64,000 bases of DNA, taken from Rhodosalinus halophilus (lineage in GTDB: Bacteria; Pseudomonadota; Alphaproteobacteria; Rhodobacterales; Rhodobacteraceae). Below are positions 34,176-43,248 of this stretch, in pieces. The notes under the pieces are model-generated. The model did no database searches, was not told where the DNA came from, and saw only the letters and a program-made list of their open reading frames with translations. The stretch spans positions 1 to 64,000 of the forward strand of contig NZ_QNTQ01000010.1 of assembly GCF_003298775.1 (NCBI RefSeq). The letters are read 5' to 3'. Each line of letters begins with the position of its first letter. Positions within the stretch are counted from its first letter, which is position 1. The position numbers and the translations under genes were made by a program.

Positions 34176-35648
34176 TCAGCCCTCCTTTGCGTCGCCTGTC
34201 GAGGCCGGCGACAAGGCCTTCACGGTCTCCAGCACCACGCGCTCCGCGCCGGCCTCGAGCGCCGCGCGCTCTGCAGCATCGCGCAGCGTCTTGGCAGCGG
34301 ATATGCGGGTGAGGATGGGATGGGTCGCCACGATCCGGTCGAGCTCCGCCTGGGCGTCCTCGTCCCAGGGAAAGTCGCGCCGCAGCCGGGTGGGCGTGGC
34401 GTCGGCCGCGTCCATCTCGGTGCCCAGCGGCAGGATGTGGAAGAGCGCGTCGAAGAGGCCGTTGCAGACCTCCTGCAGCAGGTAGGTGGCGCCCGCGTAG
34501 CCCATCATCGGCGTGCCGGTCGCCCGCCGGATCGCCGCGCCCGGGAAGCTCGCCGGGATGAAGGCCGGCTGCGGGCCGTGGCCCGCCTTGAGCTCGGCGA
34601 GATACATCTTCTCGTTGATCGAGCCCAGCACGATCAGCGGCCGCTCGCGCGCCATCAGCGCGCGCACTTCCTCGTTGTTGGTCTTGCGCCCGGCGATCCG
34701 CGCCACCGCGAAGGCGCAGGGCAGCCCCAGGTCGTGTTCGAGGTAGTGACGAATGCCGCGGGCGTAGGTCTCGTTCGCCACCACCGCGAAGCTCGCCGTG
34801 GCGAAGAAATCCTGCGTGACCGAGCGCCAGAGATCCCAGACCGGCTTGATGGTCGAGTGCTTTTCCTTCTCGATGAAGGGCTCGGGGTCGAGGCCGGTGA
34901 GCTCGCCCAGCTTGCGCAGGAACTTCGTGGTGCTCTCCACCCCGATGGGCGCCTGGAGATACGGCTTGCCCAGCACCTCGGCGAGGCCGCGGCCGAACTC
35001 GCGGTACATCACCACGTTCACGTCGGCGTTCACGAGGTCGCGCATCTCGGCGAGATGGCTGCCCAGCGGCATCACCATGTTGACCTCGGCGCCGATGCCT
35101 TCAATCAGCCGCCGGATCTCGGCGAGATCCGAGGGCATGTTGAACACGCCGTACATGGGCCCGAGGATGTTGACGCGCGGCTTCGCGCCCTCGGGGCGCT
35201 TCTTCTCGGGCGGCATCCGGCCCTTGGTCATGCCGTATTCGGTGAAGATCCAGGTCATCGCCCGGTCGGCCGATTCCCACTGATCCTCGTCGATGGTGCG
35301 CGGCAGGAAGCGCTGGATCGTCGTGCCCTCGGGCGTCACGCCACCGCCGATCATCTCGGCGATGGAGCCGGTGACGACCACCGACGGCAACGCCGGGTCG
35401 AGCGTCTCCCAGGCGCGCTTCATCGCGCCCTCGGTGCCGTCCTTGCCGAGCTCCTCCTCGGCCAACCCGGTGACGACGATGGGCAGTTCGTGCGGCGGCA
35501 GCCCGTCGGTGTAGTGCAGCACGGACGTCACCGGCAGGTTCTCGCAGCCGACCGGCCCGTCGATGACGACCTGAAGGCCCTTCACCGCGGTGAAGGCGTA
35601 GACCGCGCCCCAGTAGCCGCCGGCTCGGTCATGGTCCTGGATCAGCAT
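34176..35648 (-). CDS. bchZ: Chlorophyllide a reductase subunit Z
   Basis: A 490-residue NifK-like subunit of chlorophyllide a reductase (COR), which reduces ring [21 protein letters not shown] and [20 protein letters not shown] (a cluster-ligand Cys) are typical; the PCP_red-like C-terminal part contains [20 protein letters not shown] 35648 is set by GGAGGG 4 nt upstream; the open frame continues into the upstream palindrome but that stretch is not conserved-looking. It is followed closely by pufQ. Confidence 0.96.
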   Translation of the reverse strand: MLIQDHDRAGGYWGAVYAFTAVKGLQVVIDGPVGCENLPVTSVLHYTDGLPPHELPIVVTGLAEEELGKDGTEGAMKRAWETLDPALPSVVVTGSIAEMIGGGVTPEGTTIQRFLPRTIDEDQWESADRAMTWIFTEYGMTKGRMPPEKKRPEGAKPRVNILGPMYGVFNMPSDLAEIRRLIEGIGAEVNMVMPLGSHLAEMRDLVNADVNVVMYREFGRGLAEVLGKPYLQAPIGVESTTKFLRKLGELTGLDPEPFIEKEKHSTIKPVWDLWRSVTQDFFATASFAVVANETYARGIRHYLEHDLGLPCAFAVARIAGRKTNNEEVRALMARERPLIVLGSINEKMYLAELKAGHGPQPAFIPASFPGAAIRRATGTPMMGYAGATYLLQEVCNGLFDALFHILPLGTEMDAADATPTRLRRDFPWDEDAQAELDRIVATHPILTRISAAKTLRDAAERAALEAGAERVVLETVKALSPASTGDAKEG

Positions 35649-35679
35649 GTGGCCCTCCTCTTGGTCGCGGAGGTGGCGC

Positions 35680-35746
35680 GTAGGGTGCGTGCTTGCACGC
35701 ACCTTCCGGCGCCGTTACGGCGGGTGCGTGCGAGCACGCACCCTAC
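35680..35746. repeat. Large REP-like palindrome between bchY and bchZ
   Basis: Arms GTAGGGTGCGTGCTTGCACGCACC-like at 35680-35703 and 35723-35746, inverted relative to each other, 19 bp apart, each arm itself palindromic (GTGCGTGC/GCACGCAC). It fills the 121-bp bchY-bchZ spacer, while other junctions in this operon are overlapping or only a few nt. It looks like a BIME/REP-type insertion. Confidence 0.85.
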
Positions 35747-35769
35747 GGGCTGGTTGCGAACCGCGGCGC

Positions 35770-37344
35770 TCATATCATCTGCTCCGCCTTGGCGGCGCGC
35801 GCCTGCTTCTCGAGCTTCTTGCGGTGGCGTTCCGCGAACTCGGGATGCAGGTTCGGCGCGCCTTCCCAGATGCCCGCCGTGTCGCCTTCGCCCACGCCAT
35901 GGAAGAAGGCCTTCATGTGGTCCATGCGGTCCTTGTTCTCCATCGCGGCGCGCATCACCTGCTGGAGCGAGCCGGCGCCCGCCGGCCCCATCAGCGGCCG
36001 GGCGGAGATCAGGTTGGTGAAGTAGAGCGAGGGGATGGAAAGCTCCTTGGCCTTCTGCACCACGGGCGTTGTGCCGATGGCGAGGTCGGGCTTCACCGCC
36101 TCCATCGCCGCGCAGTCGTCCTCGAGGCTGGCGCGGAACTTGACCTTCGCGCCGTGCGCCTCGAGCCAGGCGGCGTCCTCCGCGCTCCAGGGCGTCTTCG
36201 GGCAGGCGGAGCCGACATAGGCCACCTCGGCGCCGCTCTCGACGAGGAGCCGCGCGACGAGAAGCTCGCTGCCCTCGTAGCCGGAAAGCGTGATCCGCCC
36301 CTCGAGCCGCGCGCCTTCCAGTGCGCCCTTGATGGCGGGAAGCACGGCATTCTGCGCCTCGGCGATCTTCTCGGCAGAGACGCCGTGCGCCTCGCCGATG
36401 GCCTTGAGCCAGCTTGCCGTGCCCTCGTAGCCCACGGGCGCAGAGCCCACGACGGGCCGGCCCGCCGCCTCGAACTCGCGGATCGCGGCGGTGTAGAAGG
36501 GATGGATAGCGGCGACCACCGAACTGTCGAGCGCGGCGTAGAGCTCGCGCCATTCGCGGCAGGGCACCACCGGCCCGGCGGCAAGACCCAGAGGGTCCAG
36601 CATCCGCCCGATCATCATCGGGTCGGCCGGGAACATCTCGCCCAGCATCGTCACCGTGGGGCGCGTCCCGCGCCCGCCCTCGGGCGCTGCGACGGGGCCG
36701 GCCTCCACCTCGGCACGGGCGTAGTTGAGCATCGCCCCGGCGAGCACGTCCTTGGCCTCGGCATGGGTCGGCACGCCGAAGCCTGGCACGTCGATGCCCA
36801 CGATGCGCACGCCGTTGATCTCGTCGGGCAGCAGCCGCAGCGGCACGCCGGATGCGGTCGGCACGCAGAGGTTGGTGACCACGATCGCGTCGAAGCGCTC
36901 GGGGTCGGCCATCTCGTAGACCGCGTCGCGGATGTCCTCGAAGAGCTTGCCGGTCACCAGCGTCTCGGAACTGAAGGGCACGTAGCCCACCGAGCGCCGC
37001 GCGCCGTAGAAATGGCTCACGAAGGTGAGGCCGTAGACGCAGCAGGCCGAGCCCGAGAGCATCGTCGCCACCCGGCGCATCCGCAGCCCCACGCGGAGCG
37101 AGCCGAAGGCCGGGCACATGCTCTGCGGCTTGTCGTGCGGCCCCTGCGGATAGTCCGCGGCATACTGGTCGAGGATCTCGGACTGGCCGGCCATGCGGGC
37201 GGCCTTCTCCATCTCGGCGCCGGAATGGCAGCCAAGACCGTCCGCGCCCGTGGCCTGTGCCGCATCGCCCTGAGGCACGCTGCGGCGCTCGCCCTCGATC
37301 ACCACCGCGTCCGCGGCGTCGTCGTAGCGCACCTCGTCGGTCAT
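35770..37344 (-). CDS. bchY: Chlorophyllide a reductase subunit Y
   Basis: A 524-residue NifD-like subunit of COR. Cluster-ligand candidates are in GCHSGAEMEKAAR (Cys39), QSMCPAFGSLRVG (about Cys76) and SGSACCVYGLTFVSHFYG (about Cys100/101). ATG 37344 has GGAGGG 4 nt upstream and overlaps the stop of a 45-codon ORF. Together with BchX and BchZ it converts the chlorin to a bacteriochlorin. Confidence 0.96.
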   Translation of the reverse strand: MTDEVRYDDAADAVVIEGERRSVPQGDAAQATGADGLGCHSGAEMEKAARMAGQSEILDQYAADYPQGPHDKPQSMCPAFGSLRVGLRMRRVATMLSGSACCVYGLTFVSHFYGARRSVGYVPFSSETLVTGKLFEDIRDAVYEMADPERFDAIVVTNLCVPTASGVPLRLLPDEINGVRIVGIDVPGFGVPTHAEAKDVLAGAMLNYARAEVEAGPVAAPEGGRGTRPTVTMLGEMFPADPMMIGRMLDPLGLAAGPVVPCREWRELYAALDSSVVAAIHPFYTAAIREFEAAGRPVVGSAPVGYEGTASWLKAIGEAHGVSAEKIAEAQNAVLPAIKGALEGARLEGRITLSGYEGSELLVARLLVESGAEVAYVGSACPKTPWSAEDAAWLEAHGAKVKFRASLEDDCAAMEAVKPDLAIGTTPVVQKAKELSIPSLYFTNLISARPLMGPAGAGSLQQVMRAAMENKDRMDHMKAFFHGVGEGDTAGIWEGAPNLHPEFAERHRKKLEKQARAAKAEQMI

Positions 37345-37478
37345 GCCGCCCTCCCGTCGTCGGTCGCAGCCTTGCGGATGTCCTCCATCAACCGGCGCAG
37401 CTGCTCGGGCCGGGCCGTCTCGACCAGGCGGCGAAGTTGCGCGAGGCGGATCTGTTCCTGCGGATCAGGCGTCGTCAT
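37341..37478 (-). CDS. 45-residue small ORF coupled between bchX and bchY
   Basis: A small ORF beginning [18 protein letters not shown] and ending DDGRAA. GGAGG lies 6 nt before its ATG. It overlaps the end of bchX by 14 nt and its stop overlaps the bchY start (ATGA), so it is positioned exactly like a coupled operon gene. The sequence looks like two amphipathic helices with a pseudo-repeat (QLRRLVETA / QLRRLMEDI) and no membrane segment or Cys. I know no family for it. It may be a COR accessory or assembly peptide, or only a coupling leader for bchY. Confidence 0.65.
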   Translation of the reverse strand: MTTPDPQEQIRLAQLRRLVETARPEQLRRLMEDIRKAATDDGRAA

Positions 37479-38469
37479 AGATGACCTCCAGCGACTCCTT
37501 CGGCGCGGAATATTTGCCGCGCATGTCCTCGTCGGTGGCGGGTTCGAGCACGAAGTCCGCGCCGGTGTCCTTGCCGTCGAAGAGAGCGAGCAGCCCGTCC
37601 TGGCTGAGCGGCGTGGGATGCGTCGGCGGCGCGCCGGCCACGTTCTCGGCCAGCCCCGCGAAGAGGCTGCCCCATTGCGTCTCGGCGCTGCCCACGATCT
37701 CGTAGGAGGCGGACTTGCGGCGCAGGTCGTCGTCGGCCGGGATCGCGGCGAGCACGGGGATGTCCACCGCTTCGGCGAAGGCCTGCGCCTGCCCGGCGCC
37801 GTCGTCCTTGTTCACCACCATGCCGGCCACGCCGACGTTGCCGCCGAGCTTGCGGAAATACTGCACCGCCGAGCAGACGTTGTTGGCGACATAGAGGCTC
37901 TGCAGGTCGTTCGATCCGACCACAATCACCTTCTGCGCCATGTCCCGCGCGATCGGCAGGCCGAAGCCGCCGCAGACCACGTCGCCCAGGAAGTCGAGCA
38001 GGACGTAATCGAAATCCCAGTCGTGGAAGCCCAGCTTCTCCAGCAGTTCGAAACCATGGATGATGCCGCGCCCGCCGCAGCCGCGGCCCACTTCCGGCCC
38101 CCCGAGCTCCATGGCGAAGACGCCGCCGCGCTTGAAGCAGACATCGCCGATTTTCACCTCCTCGCCGGCGAGCTTCTTGGCGGTCGAGGTCTCGATGATC
38201 GTCGGACAGGCCTTGCCCCCGAAGAGCAGGCTGGTCGTGTCCGACTTGGGGTCGCATCCGATCAGCAGGACGCGCTTGCCCTGCTCGGCCATCATGTAGC
38301 TGAGATTGGCCAGCGTGAACGACTTGCCGATGCCGCCCTTGCCGTAGATCGCGATGATCTGGGTGTGTTTCGTGGGCTCCTCGGCCGGCACCTCGAGCGT
38401 CGGCTCCTGGGCGGCCTCGTCACGGAGTCGCTGGTCGAAATCCTTCAGATTCGGCACGTCGTCTTTCAC
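37465..38469 (-). CDS. bchX: Chlorophyllide a reductase iron protein subunit X
   Basis: A 334-residue NifH-like ATPase that donates electrons to BchY-BchZ. P-loop [18 protein letters not shown] (about 40-57); bridging cluster ligands Cys131 (GRGCGGRG) and Cys166 (DVVCGGFG), 35 apart. The GTG start at 38469 has GGAGGA 6 nt upstream and overlaps the bchC stop (GTGA). An N-terminal extension of about 36 charged residues precedes the core. Confidence 0.96.
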   Translation of the reverse strand: MKDDVPNLKDFDQRLRDEAAQEPTLEVPAEEPTKHTQIIAIYGKGGIGKSFTLANLSYMMAEQGKRVLLIGCDPKSDTTSLLFGGKACPTIIETSTAKKLAGEEVKIGDVCFKRGGVFAMELGGPEVGRGCGGRGIIHGFELLEKLGFHDWDFDYVLLDFLGDVVCGGFGLPIARDMAQKVIVVGSNDLQSLYVANNVCSAVQYFRKLGGNVGVAGMVVNKDDGAGQAQAFAEAVDIPVLAAIPADDDLRRKSASYEIVGSAETQWGSLFAGLAENVAGAPPTHPTPLSQDGLLALFDGKDTGADFVLEPATDEDMRGKYSAPKESLEVIYDDA

Positions 38470-39407
38470 GCCGCATCCTCCCAGTTGAGAATCATTTTCA
38501 GGCAGGACTCGTCCTCGAAGGCGGTCCTGTAGGCGGTCTCGGCCTGGCCGGCCGGCACTTCGTGGGTGATGAGCCCGGCGAGCGACAGCGCGCCCGACTC
38601 CACCAGCGCCCGCGTCGCGGCCAGATCCTCGCGCGCCCATTCGGCGGCAACGCGAAGGCGGGCCTCCTTCATGAAGGCGGGCGGGAAGGCGAAGCTGAGG
38701 CCCTCGGGGTAGAAGCCGGCGAGCACGACCTCGCCGCCCTTCTCGAGCCGGCCGATCAGGTCGTTGAGAATACCCGCATTGCCGGAGGCGTCGTAGATCG
38801 AGCGGTAGTCGCGCTTCGGATCGTCCTCGGGGCGGACCACTTCGTAGCCCTCCGCGCCCGTGCTGCGGCTCTTGGAGATTTCCCAGACGGTCGGCGCGGG
38901 CGCGCCGGCGGCGATGGTCAGCCGCGCCAGCAGACGGCCGAGCACCCCGTGGCCCACGATCAGATCGGGCACCCGCTTGTCGAGCCCCGCCATTGCGTGC
39001 CGCGCCGTGGCCGCGAGCGCCAGCAGCGCGCCCTCGGCGCCCCAGCCCGCGTCGATCGGTGTGACGCGGTCGGCCTGGGTGACCAGGAGATGCGCCGCGC
39101 CGCCGAAGAGGCCGAAGGCCCCGTCGAAGCAGTTCGCACCGGGCACGAAAACATGCTGGCCGGGGCGGTAGCCGGTGGCCGGGTCGGCCTCGACGATCTC
39201 GCCCGCCGCCTCGTAACCCGGCACCAGCGGATAGCCCATGCCCGGAAAGGGCGGCATCTGCCCGGTGTAGAACAGCTTTTCCGTTCCGGTGGAGATGCCG
39301 GAATGGTCGATGCGCACCACCAGGTCGCCCGAACCGGGCGCGGTGAGCGGCACTGTCCCGAGATGGAGGTCCCTGGGACCGTTCAGCAGAACGGCGGCGG
39401 TATCCAT
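38466..39407 (-). CDS. bchC: 3-hydroxyethyl bacteriochlorophyllide a dehydrogenase
   Basis: A 313-residue medium-chain dehydrogenase-like protein that oxidises the C3 hydroxyethyl group to acetyl. It starts [60 protein letters not shown] and [20 protein letters not shown] (nucleotide fold) are typical. The leader is about 60 nt with a PpsR operator over the -10 region. It begins the bchCXYZ-puf superoperon, downstream of crtEF. Confidence 0.95.
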   Translation of the reverse strand: MDTAAVLLNGPRDLHLGTVPLTAPGSGDLVVRIDHSGISTGTEKLFYTGQMPPFPGMGYPLVPGYEAAGEIVEADPATGYRPGQHVFVPGANCFDGAFGLFGGAAHLLVTQADRVTPIDAGWGAEGALLALAATARHAMAGLDKRVPDLIVGHGVLGRLLARLTIAAGAPAPTVWEISKSRSTGAEGYEVVRPEDDPKRDYRSIYDASGNAGILNDLIGRLEKGGEVVLAGFYPEGLSFAFPPAFMKEARLRVAAEWAREDLAATRALVESGALSLAGLITHEVPAGQAETAYRTAFEDESCLKMILNWEDAA

Positions 39408-39469
39408 GCTCTCTCTCCCAGACCATGGCCGGTGGCGAGTCGCCCTCCGGCGTCTGTCGGTTACGCAAG

Positions 39470-39487
39470 TGTCAGTTTAGCTTTACA
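39470..39487 (-). promoter_or_regulatory. PpsR operator upstream of bchC
   Basis: Exact TGT-N12-ACA with extended dyad CAAGTGT/ACACTTG (39466-39491 span). It covers the predicted -10 box of the bchC promoter. Confidence 0.85.
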
Positions 39488-39501
39488 CTTGCTGTTGTCA
39501 A
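39474..39501 (-). promoter_or_regulatory. Sigma70-like bchC promoter
   Basis: On the minus strand, TTGACA (39501-39496), 16-nt spacer, TAAACT (39479-39474). The -10 is inside the PpsR operator. Confidence 0.55.
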
Positions 39502-39508
39502 TTGTTGC

Positions 39509-40669
39509 TTACGACAATTCCGCCAATTCGGTCGCGGGCTTCCACGCCACAAGCGCGCTCGTCACATAAGGGCGCAGGACGGCAGGTTTTTCCGGCGCCT
39601 CGAAGCCTGCCTCACGCAGCAGGCCTGCGATCTCCTCGGCAGAGCGGGCGCGGCCAGTTCGCATCGCCATGCAGTAGAAGGCGAAATAGACATCGGTCGC
39701 GCGGTCCGGGCGGGCACCGCCGGACATCGGTTCAGACACGATGAGCCGCCCGCCCGGCGGGAGCGCGGCGAAGCACTTCGCCAGCAGATCGCGCACCGTG
39801 GCATCCTCGTGGTCGTAGAGCACCCGAATCAGCGAGATCGCATCGGCGCCCTCGGGCAGCGGCCCGTCACGGAAAGATCCGGGGTGGAAGCTCGTGCGCG
39901 CCTCCAGCCCCGCCGTGGCCATCTGCTGCCGCGCCTCGTCGACTACTTGCGGCAGGTCGACGAGCATGAGCTGGAGGTCGGGTGCCTTCGCCGCCGCGGC
40001 GCGCAGAAAGGCGCCCGTGCCCCCGCCCACGTCCATGAGCCGCCGCACGCCCTTCAGCGACACCAGTCGCAGCGTGTCCTCGGCCACCAGCGCCTGGCTC
40101 TGGGTCATCAGGTCGGAGTAGGCGTGCGCGGTGGCGGGATCGACTCCCGCATCGCCGCCGAAGACATAGGGCCAGACCTGCGCCAGCTCCGTCTCGGCCT
40201 CGCCCCGCAACAGCGCCAACGGATCGCCCATGTCGCGATAGAAGGCGCCATGATGCCGGATCATCGGCAGAAGGCCCGGCACCCCGGTGAGCGCCGCGCC
40301 TCGGGTCGTGACCGCATAGCGGCCGTCGCGCCGGCGCTTGAGCAGGCCCATGGCCGCGCCCGCCTGCAACAGCGCCTGCATTCGCTGTTCTGGAATGTCG
40401 TGCGCGCGGGCGAGCGGGGCCGCGCCCTGCGCCCCCTCCATCAGCGTCTCGATCAGGCGAAGCTCGACCAGCGCGGCCAGCGCCTGCGACTGCACGAAGC
40501 CGGCGACGAGGTCCATCAGCGCCTCACCCTCGCGCCGCACCATGCGGCGGGTCAGGGGGAAGGCCGCCGCCCAGCGCTGAAAGCCGGGGCGCGCGGCGAG
40601 GCGTGCGATGGCGGTGGACAGGCTGCGCCGCTTGTGCGGCCTGGGTCGCTCGCCCGCCACGTCGACCAT
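39509..40669 (-). CDS. crtF: Demethylspheroidene O-methyltransferase
   Basis: A 386-residue SAM-dependent methyltransferase of the plant-O-methyltransferase type that methylates the tertiary hydroxyl of hydroxylated carotenoids. An N-terminal winged-helix/dimerisation part (about 50-130) is followed by SAM motif [16 protein letters not shown] (about 215-230) and [13 protein letters not shown]. It starts 3 nt after crtE and ends about 100 bp before bchC, so crtEF may read into the bchC operon. Confidence 0.94.
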   Translation of the reverse strand: MVDVAGERPRPHKRRSLSTAIARLAARPGFQRWAAAFPLTRRMVRREGEALMDLVAGFVQSQALAALVELRLIETLMEGAQGAAPLARAHDIPEQRMQALLQAGAAMGLLKRRRDGRYAVTTRGAALTGVPGLLPMIRHHGAFYRDMGDPLALLRGEAETELAQVWPYVFGGDAGVDPATAHAYSDLMTQSQALVAEDTLRLVSLKGVRRLMDVGGGTGAFLRAAAAKAPDLQLMLVDLPQVVDEARQQMATAGLEARTSFHPGSFRDGPLPEGADAISLIRVLYDHEDATVRDLLAKCFAALPPGGRLIVSEPMSGGARPDRATDVYFAFYCMAMRTGRARSAEEIAGLLREAGFEAPEKPAVLRPYVTSALVAWKPATELAELS

Positions 40670-40672
40670 ACG

Positions 40673-41539
40673 TCAGGCCAGATGCCGGACGGCCGACGGC
40701 ATGATGCGCTCGGACTGCATCCGCACCATCTGCGCGAGCGCCGCCTCGCCCTGGCAGGAGGGGATCGAGGCGATGGCGCCGGCGAGGATGTCCTTCAGCC
40801 GCTTCGCCGCGCCCTCGAGGCCCAGTTCGGCCACCGCGCTGGGCCGTCCATGCGCCGCGTCCTGACCCACCGGCTTGCCCAGTGCGTCCTCGTCCATGAC
40901 CGCGTCGCGCAGGTCGTCCGCCACCTGGAAGGCCTCGCCAATCCGGTCGCCCAGCTCGAACCACGGCTCCGGCTCATGTCCCGCCGCGATCGCGCCCATC
41001 TGCGTCGCCGCGATGAAGAGCGCGCCGGTCTTGGAGCGGTGATAGGCGGCGAGGTCCACGGTCGGCTCGCTCTCCCACCCCTGGCCCGCGCAGATGCCGC
41101 CGGGCATCCCACTGCGCTGCGCCAGCGTCAGGACCAGTTGTGCGCCGCGCAGCGGCTCTTCCGCCGCCGCCCGCGCCAGCACCTCGAAGGCAAGGATGAT
41201 CAGGCTGTCGCCGGTGAGCACCGCCAGAGGCTCGGAATAGGCGCGATGCACCGCGGGCTTGCCGCGCCGGATCTCGGCATCATCGAAACAGGGAAGGTCG
41301 TCGTGCACGAGGCTCGCGCAGTGGATCAGCTCCAGCGCGGCGGCGGCCGCGTCGGTCAGCGCCGGGCGGTCGTCGCCGCAGGCCAGCGCCACCGAGGTCA
41401 GGATCGTGGGCCGGATGCGCGCGCCGCCGGGCGAGGTGGCGTAGTGCAGCGCCTCGGCCAGCCGGGCGGGCGGCGTGCCCCCCTGCCCGATCGCGATGGC
41501 ACGGGCCACCGCCTTGTCGATCCGCGCGAGAAGGTCCAT
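40673..41539 (-). CDS. crtE: Geranylgeranyl diphosphate synthase
   Basis: A 288-residue trans-prenyltransferase. First Asp-rich motif SLVHDDLPCFDDAEIRRGKP (about 90-109), second motif FQVADDLRDAVMD. It makes GGPP for both phytoene and the bacteriochlorophyll tail. It is divergent from crtD over a 125-bp region containing a PpsR operator. Confidence 0.95.
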   Translation of the reverse strand: MDLLARIDKAVARAIAIGQGGTPPARLAEALHYATSPGGARIRPTILTSVALACGDDRPALTDAAAAALELIHCASLVHDDLPCFDDAEIRRGKPAVHRAYSEPLAVLTGDSLIILAFEVLARAAAEEPLRGAQLVLTLAQRSGMPGGICAGQGWESEPTVDLAAYHRSKTGALFIAATQMGAIAAGHEPEPWFELGDRIGEAFQVADDLRDAVMDEDALGKPVGQDAAHGRPSAVAELGLEGAAKRLKDILAGAIASIPSCQGEAALAQMVRMQSERIMPSAVRHLA

Positions 41540-41617
41540 GCGGGCGCTCCCTAGGGTTCAGTCCGCCGCGCGGGCGGGCGCTTGCGTTAATGCGTCTCTG
41601 ACTCTTTACAGACGTAG

Positions 41618-41635
41618 TGTAAATTAGACTGGACA
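41618..41635. promoter_or_regulatory. PpsR operator, crtE/crtD region
   Basis: Exact TGT-N12-ACA (TGTAAATTAGACTGGACA). Its right half contains the TGGACA -35 of the crtD promoter; it is placed to control crtEF as well. Confidence 0.83.
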
Positions 41636-41658
41636 CTTTGCCTGAGCGAGTCAACAAT
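41630..41658 (+). promoter_or_regulatory. crtD promoter, apparently leaderless transcript
   Basis: TGGACA (41630-41635), 17-nt spacer, AACAAT (41653-41658). The predicted start falls at or next to the crtD ATG (41665), and no Shine-Dalgarno precedes that ATG. Confidence 0.5.
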
Positions 41659-41664
41659 TCCGGC

Positions 41665-43248
41665 ATGAGTTTCGGGAATTTCTCCGACGAGGGCGTGATC
41701 GTCGTGGGCGCGGGCATCGCGGGGCTCGCCGCGGCAGCACGCCTCGCCGCCGCCGGGCGGACCGTTACCGTGCTGGAGCGGCACGACGCGCCGGGCGGCA
41801 AGATGCGCGTGATCGACAGCGTGGCAGGCCCGGTCGATGCAGGGCCTACGGTGCTGACCATGCGGCCCGTGTTCGAAGAGCTCTTCGCCGCGCTGGGCGA
41901 ACGGCTGGAGGATCACGTCACGCTGCACCGCCAGCACATCCTCGCGCGGCATTTCTGGCCGGACGGCAGCACGCTCGACCTCCACGACAGCGAAGAGGCC
42001 AGCGCCGAGGCGGTGGGCGCCTTCGCGGGCGCGCGGGCCGAGGCGCAGTTCCGCGCCTTCGCCGCCCGCGCGCGGCGGCTCTTTTCCGCCTTCGACGCGC
42101 CGATGATGCAGGCGGCGGAGCCCGCCCTGCCCCGGCTTGCCGCCACGGTCATGCGCCGGCCGCGGCTGATGGCCGACATGGCACCGCAGGCGACGCTGGC
42201 GAAGTCACTGGCGCGGCAGTTCGACGACCCGCGCCTTGCCCAGCTCTTCGGGCGCTACGCGACCTATGTCGGCGGCTCGCCCTACCGCGTGCCCGCCCTG
42301 CTCGCGCTGATCTGGGAGGCGGAGGCGCGCGGCGTCTGGGTCGTCGAAGGCGGGATGCACGCGCTTGCGCGCGCGCTGGAACGGCTGGCCGCGGCCCGCG
42401 GTGCAGAGTTCCGATACGGCGCGCATGTCGCCCGGATCGACGCGCCGGAGGGTCAGGTGCGGGCGGTCGTTCTGGAGGACGGCAAGCGCCTGCCCGCGGC
42501 ACAGGTGCTCTTCAACGGCGACCCGCGCGCGCTGGCCACAGGGGCGCTGGGACCCGACGTGGCGCAGGTGGCGCCGCAGACGCGGACTGCGGGCCGCGCG
42601 CTTTCGGCGCAGGTCTGGGCCTTCGCCGCCAAGCCCGCAGGCGTAGAGCTTGCCCATCACAACGTCTTCTTTTCGACGGACTACGCGGAGGAGTGGGGAT
42701 ACCTTCACAGCGGCCTGCCCCCGCGCGAGCCCACGCTCTACGTCTGCGCGCAGGACCGCGGCACGCCCGCCGCGGTGCCGGCGCCCGAACGCTTCGAGAT
42801 CATCGTCAACGCGCCGCCGCTGGGGCGGCCGCCGCACCCGGCCGAGGAGTATGGATCATGCAGGACGCGCACCTTCGAGACGCTGGCCCGAATGGGGCTG
42901 AGCTTCGATCCGATCCCCGGGGCGGAGAGCCTAACGACGCCCGCGGGGTTCGAGGCGCTGTTTCCAGGCTCGCTCGGGGCGCTCTACGGCCAGAGCCCGG
43001 AGGGGATGACGGCCTCGCTCGCCCGGCCACGGGCGCGGACGACGATCAAGGGGCTCTACCTCGCCGGGGGCGGCGCGCACCCGGGGGCGGGGGTGCCGAT
43101 GGCGACCCTCTCCGCGAAGCACGCGGCCGAGGCGATGCTGAGCGCCCGAACTTCGACCTCGAGGTCGGGCCGAACGGCTACGCCTGGTGGTACATCGACG
43201 GCATCAGCGACGACGGCACCCGCGCCGTCTCGGTCATCGCTTTCATAG
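41665..43248 (+). CDS. crtD: Methoxyneurosporene dehydrogenase (C-3,4 desaturase)
   Basis: A 527-residue CrtI-family FAD desaturase. FAD motif VIVVGAGIAGLAAAARLAAA near the N-terminus and the C-terminal GLYLAGGGAHPGAGVPMAT. The last 35 or so residues, from SARTSTS onward, are Ser/Thr/Pro/Ala-rich and overlap the crtC coding sequence in another frame, so they are probably not a functional domain; R. capsulatus CrtD is shorter (494 residues). The start lacks a Shine-Dalgarno. It introduces the 3,4 double bond in the spheroidene pathway. Confidence 0.93.
   Translation: MSFGNFSDEGVIVVGAGIAGLAAAARLAAAGRTVTVLERHDAPGGKMRVIDSVAGPVDAGPTVLTMRPVFEELFAALGERLEDHVTLHRQHILARHFWPDGSTLDLHDSEEASAEAVGAFAGARAEAQFRAFAARARRLFSAFDAPMMQAAEPALPRLAATVMRRPRLMADMAPQATLAKSLARQFDDPRLAQLFGRYATYVGGSPYRVPALLALIWEAEARGVWVVEGGMHALARALERLAAARGAEFRYGAHVARIDAPEGQVRAVVLEDGKRLPAAQVLFNGDPRALATGALGPDVAQVAPQTRTAGRALSAQVWAFAAKPAGVELAHHNVFFSTDYAEEWGYLHSGLPPREPTLYVCAQDRGTPAAVPAPERFEIIVNAPPLGRPPHPAEEYGSCRTRTFETLARMGLSFDPIPGAESLTTPAGFEALFPGSLGALYGQSPEGMTASLARPRARTTIKGLYLAGGGAHPGAGVPMATLSAKHAAEAMLSARTSTSRSGRTATPGGTSTASATTAPAPSRSSLS

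Noticed and set aside
39494-39516. Second PpsR-like dyad upstream of bchC (TGT and ACA half-sites, 15-nt spacing)
   Set aside because: The spacing is 15 rather than 12 nt, so it does not fit the operator consensus; part of it is the TTGACA -35 box.
42693-43139. Upstream extension of crtC to an earlier start in the same frame
   Set aside because: It would add about 150 residues of Arg-rich sequence that mirrors crtD in another frame, with no resemblance to CrtC.
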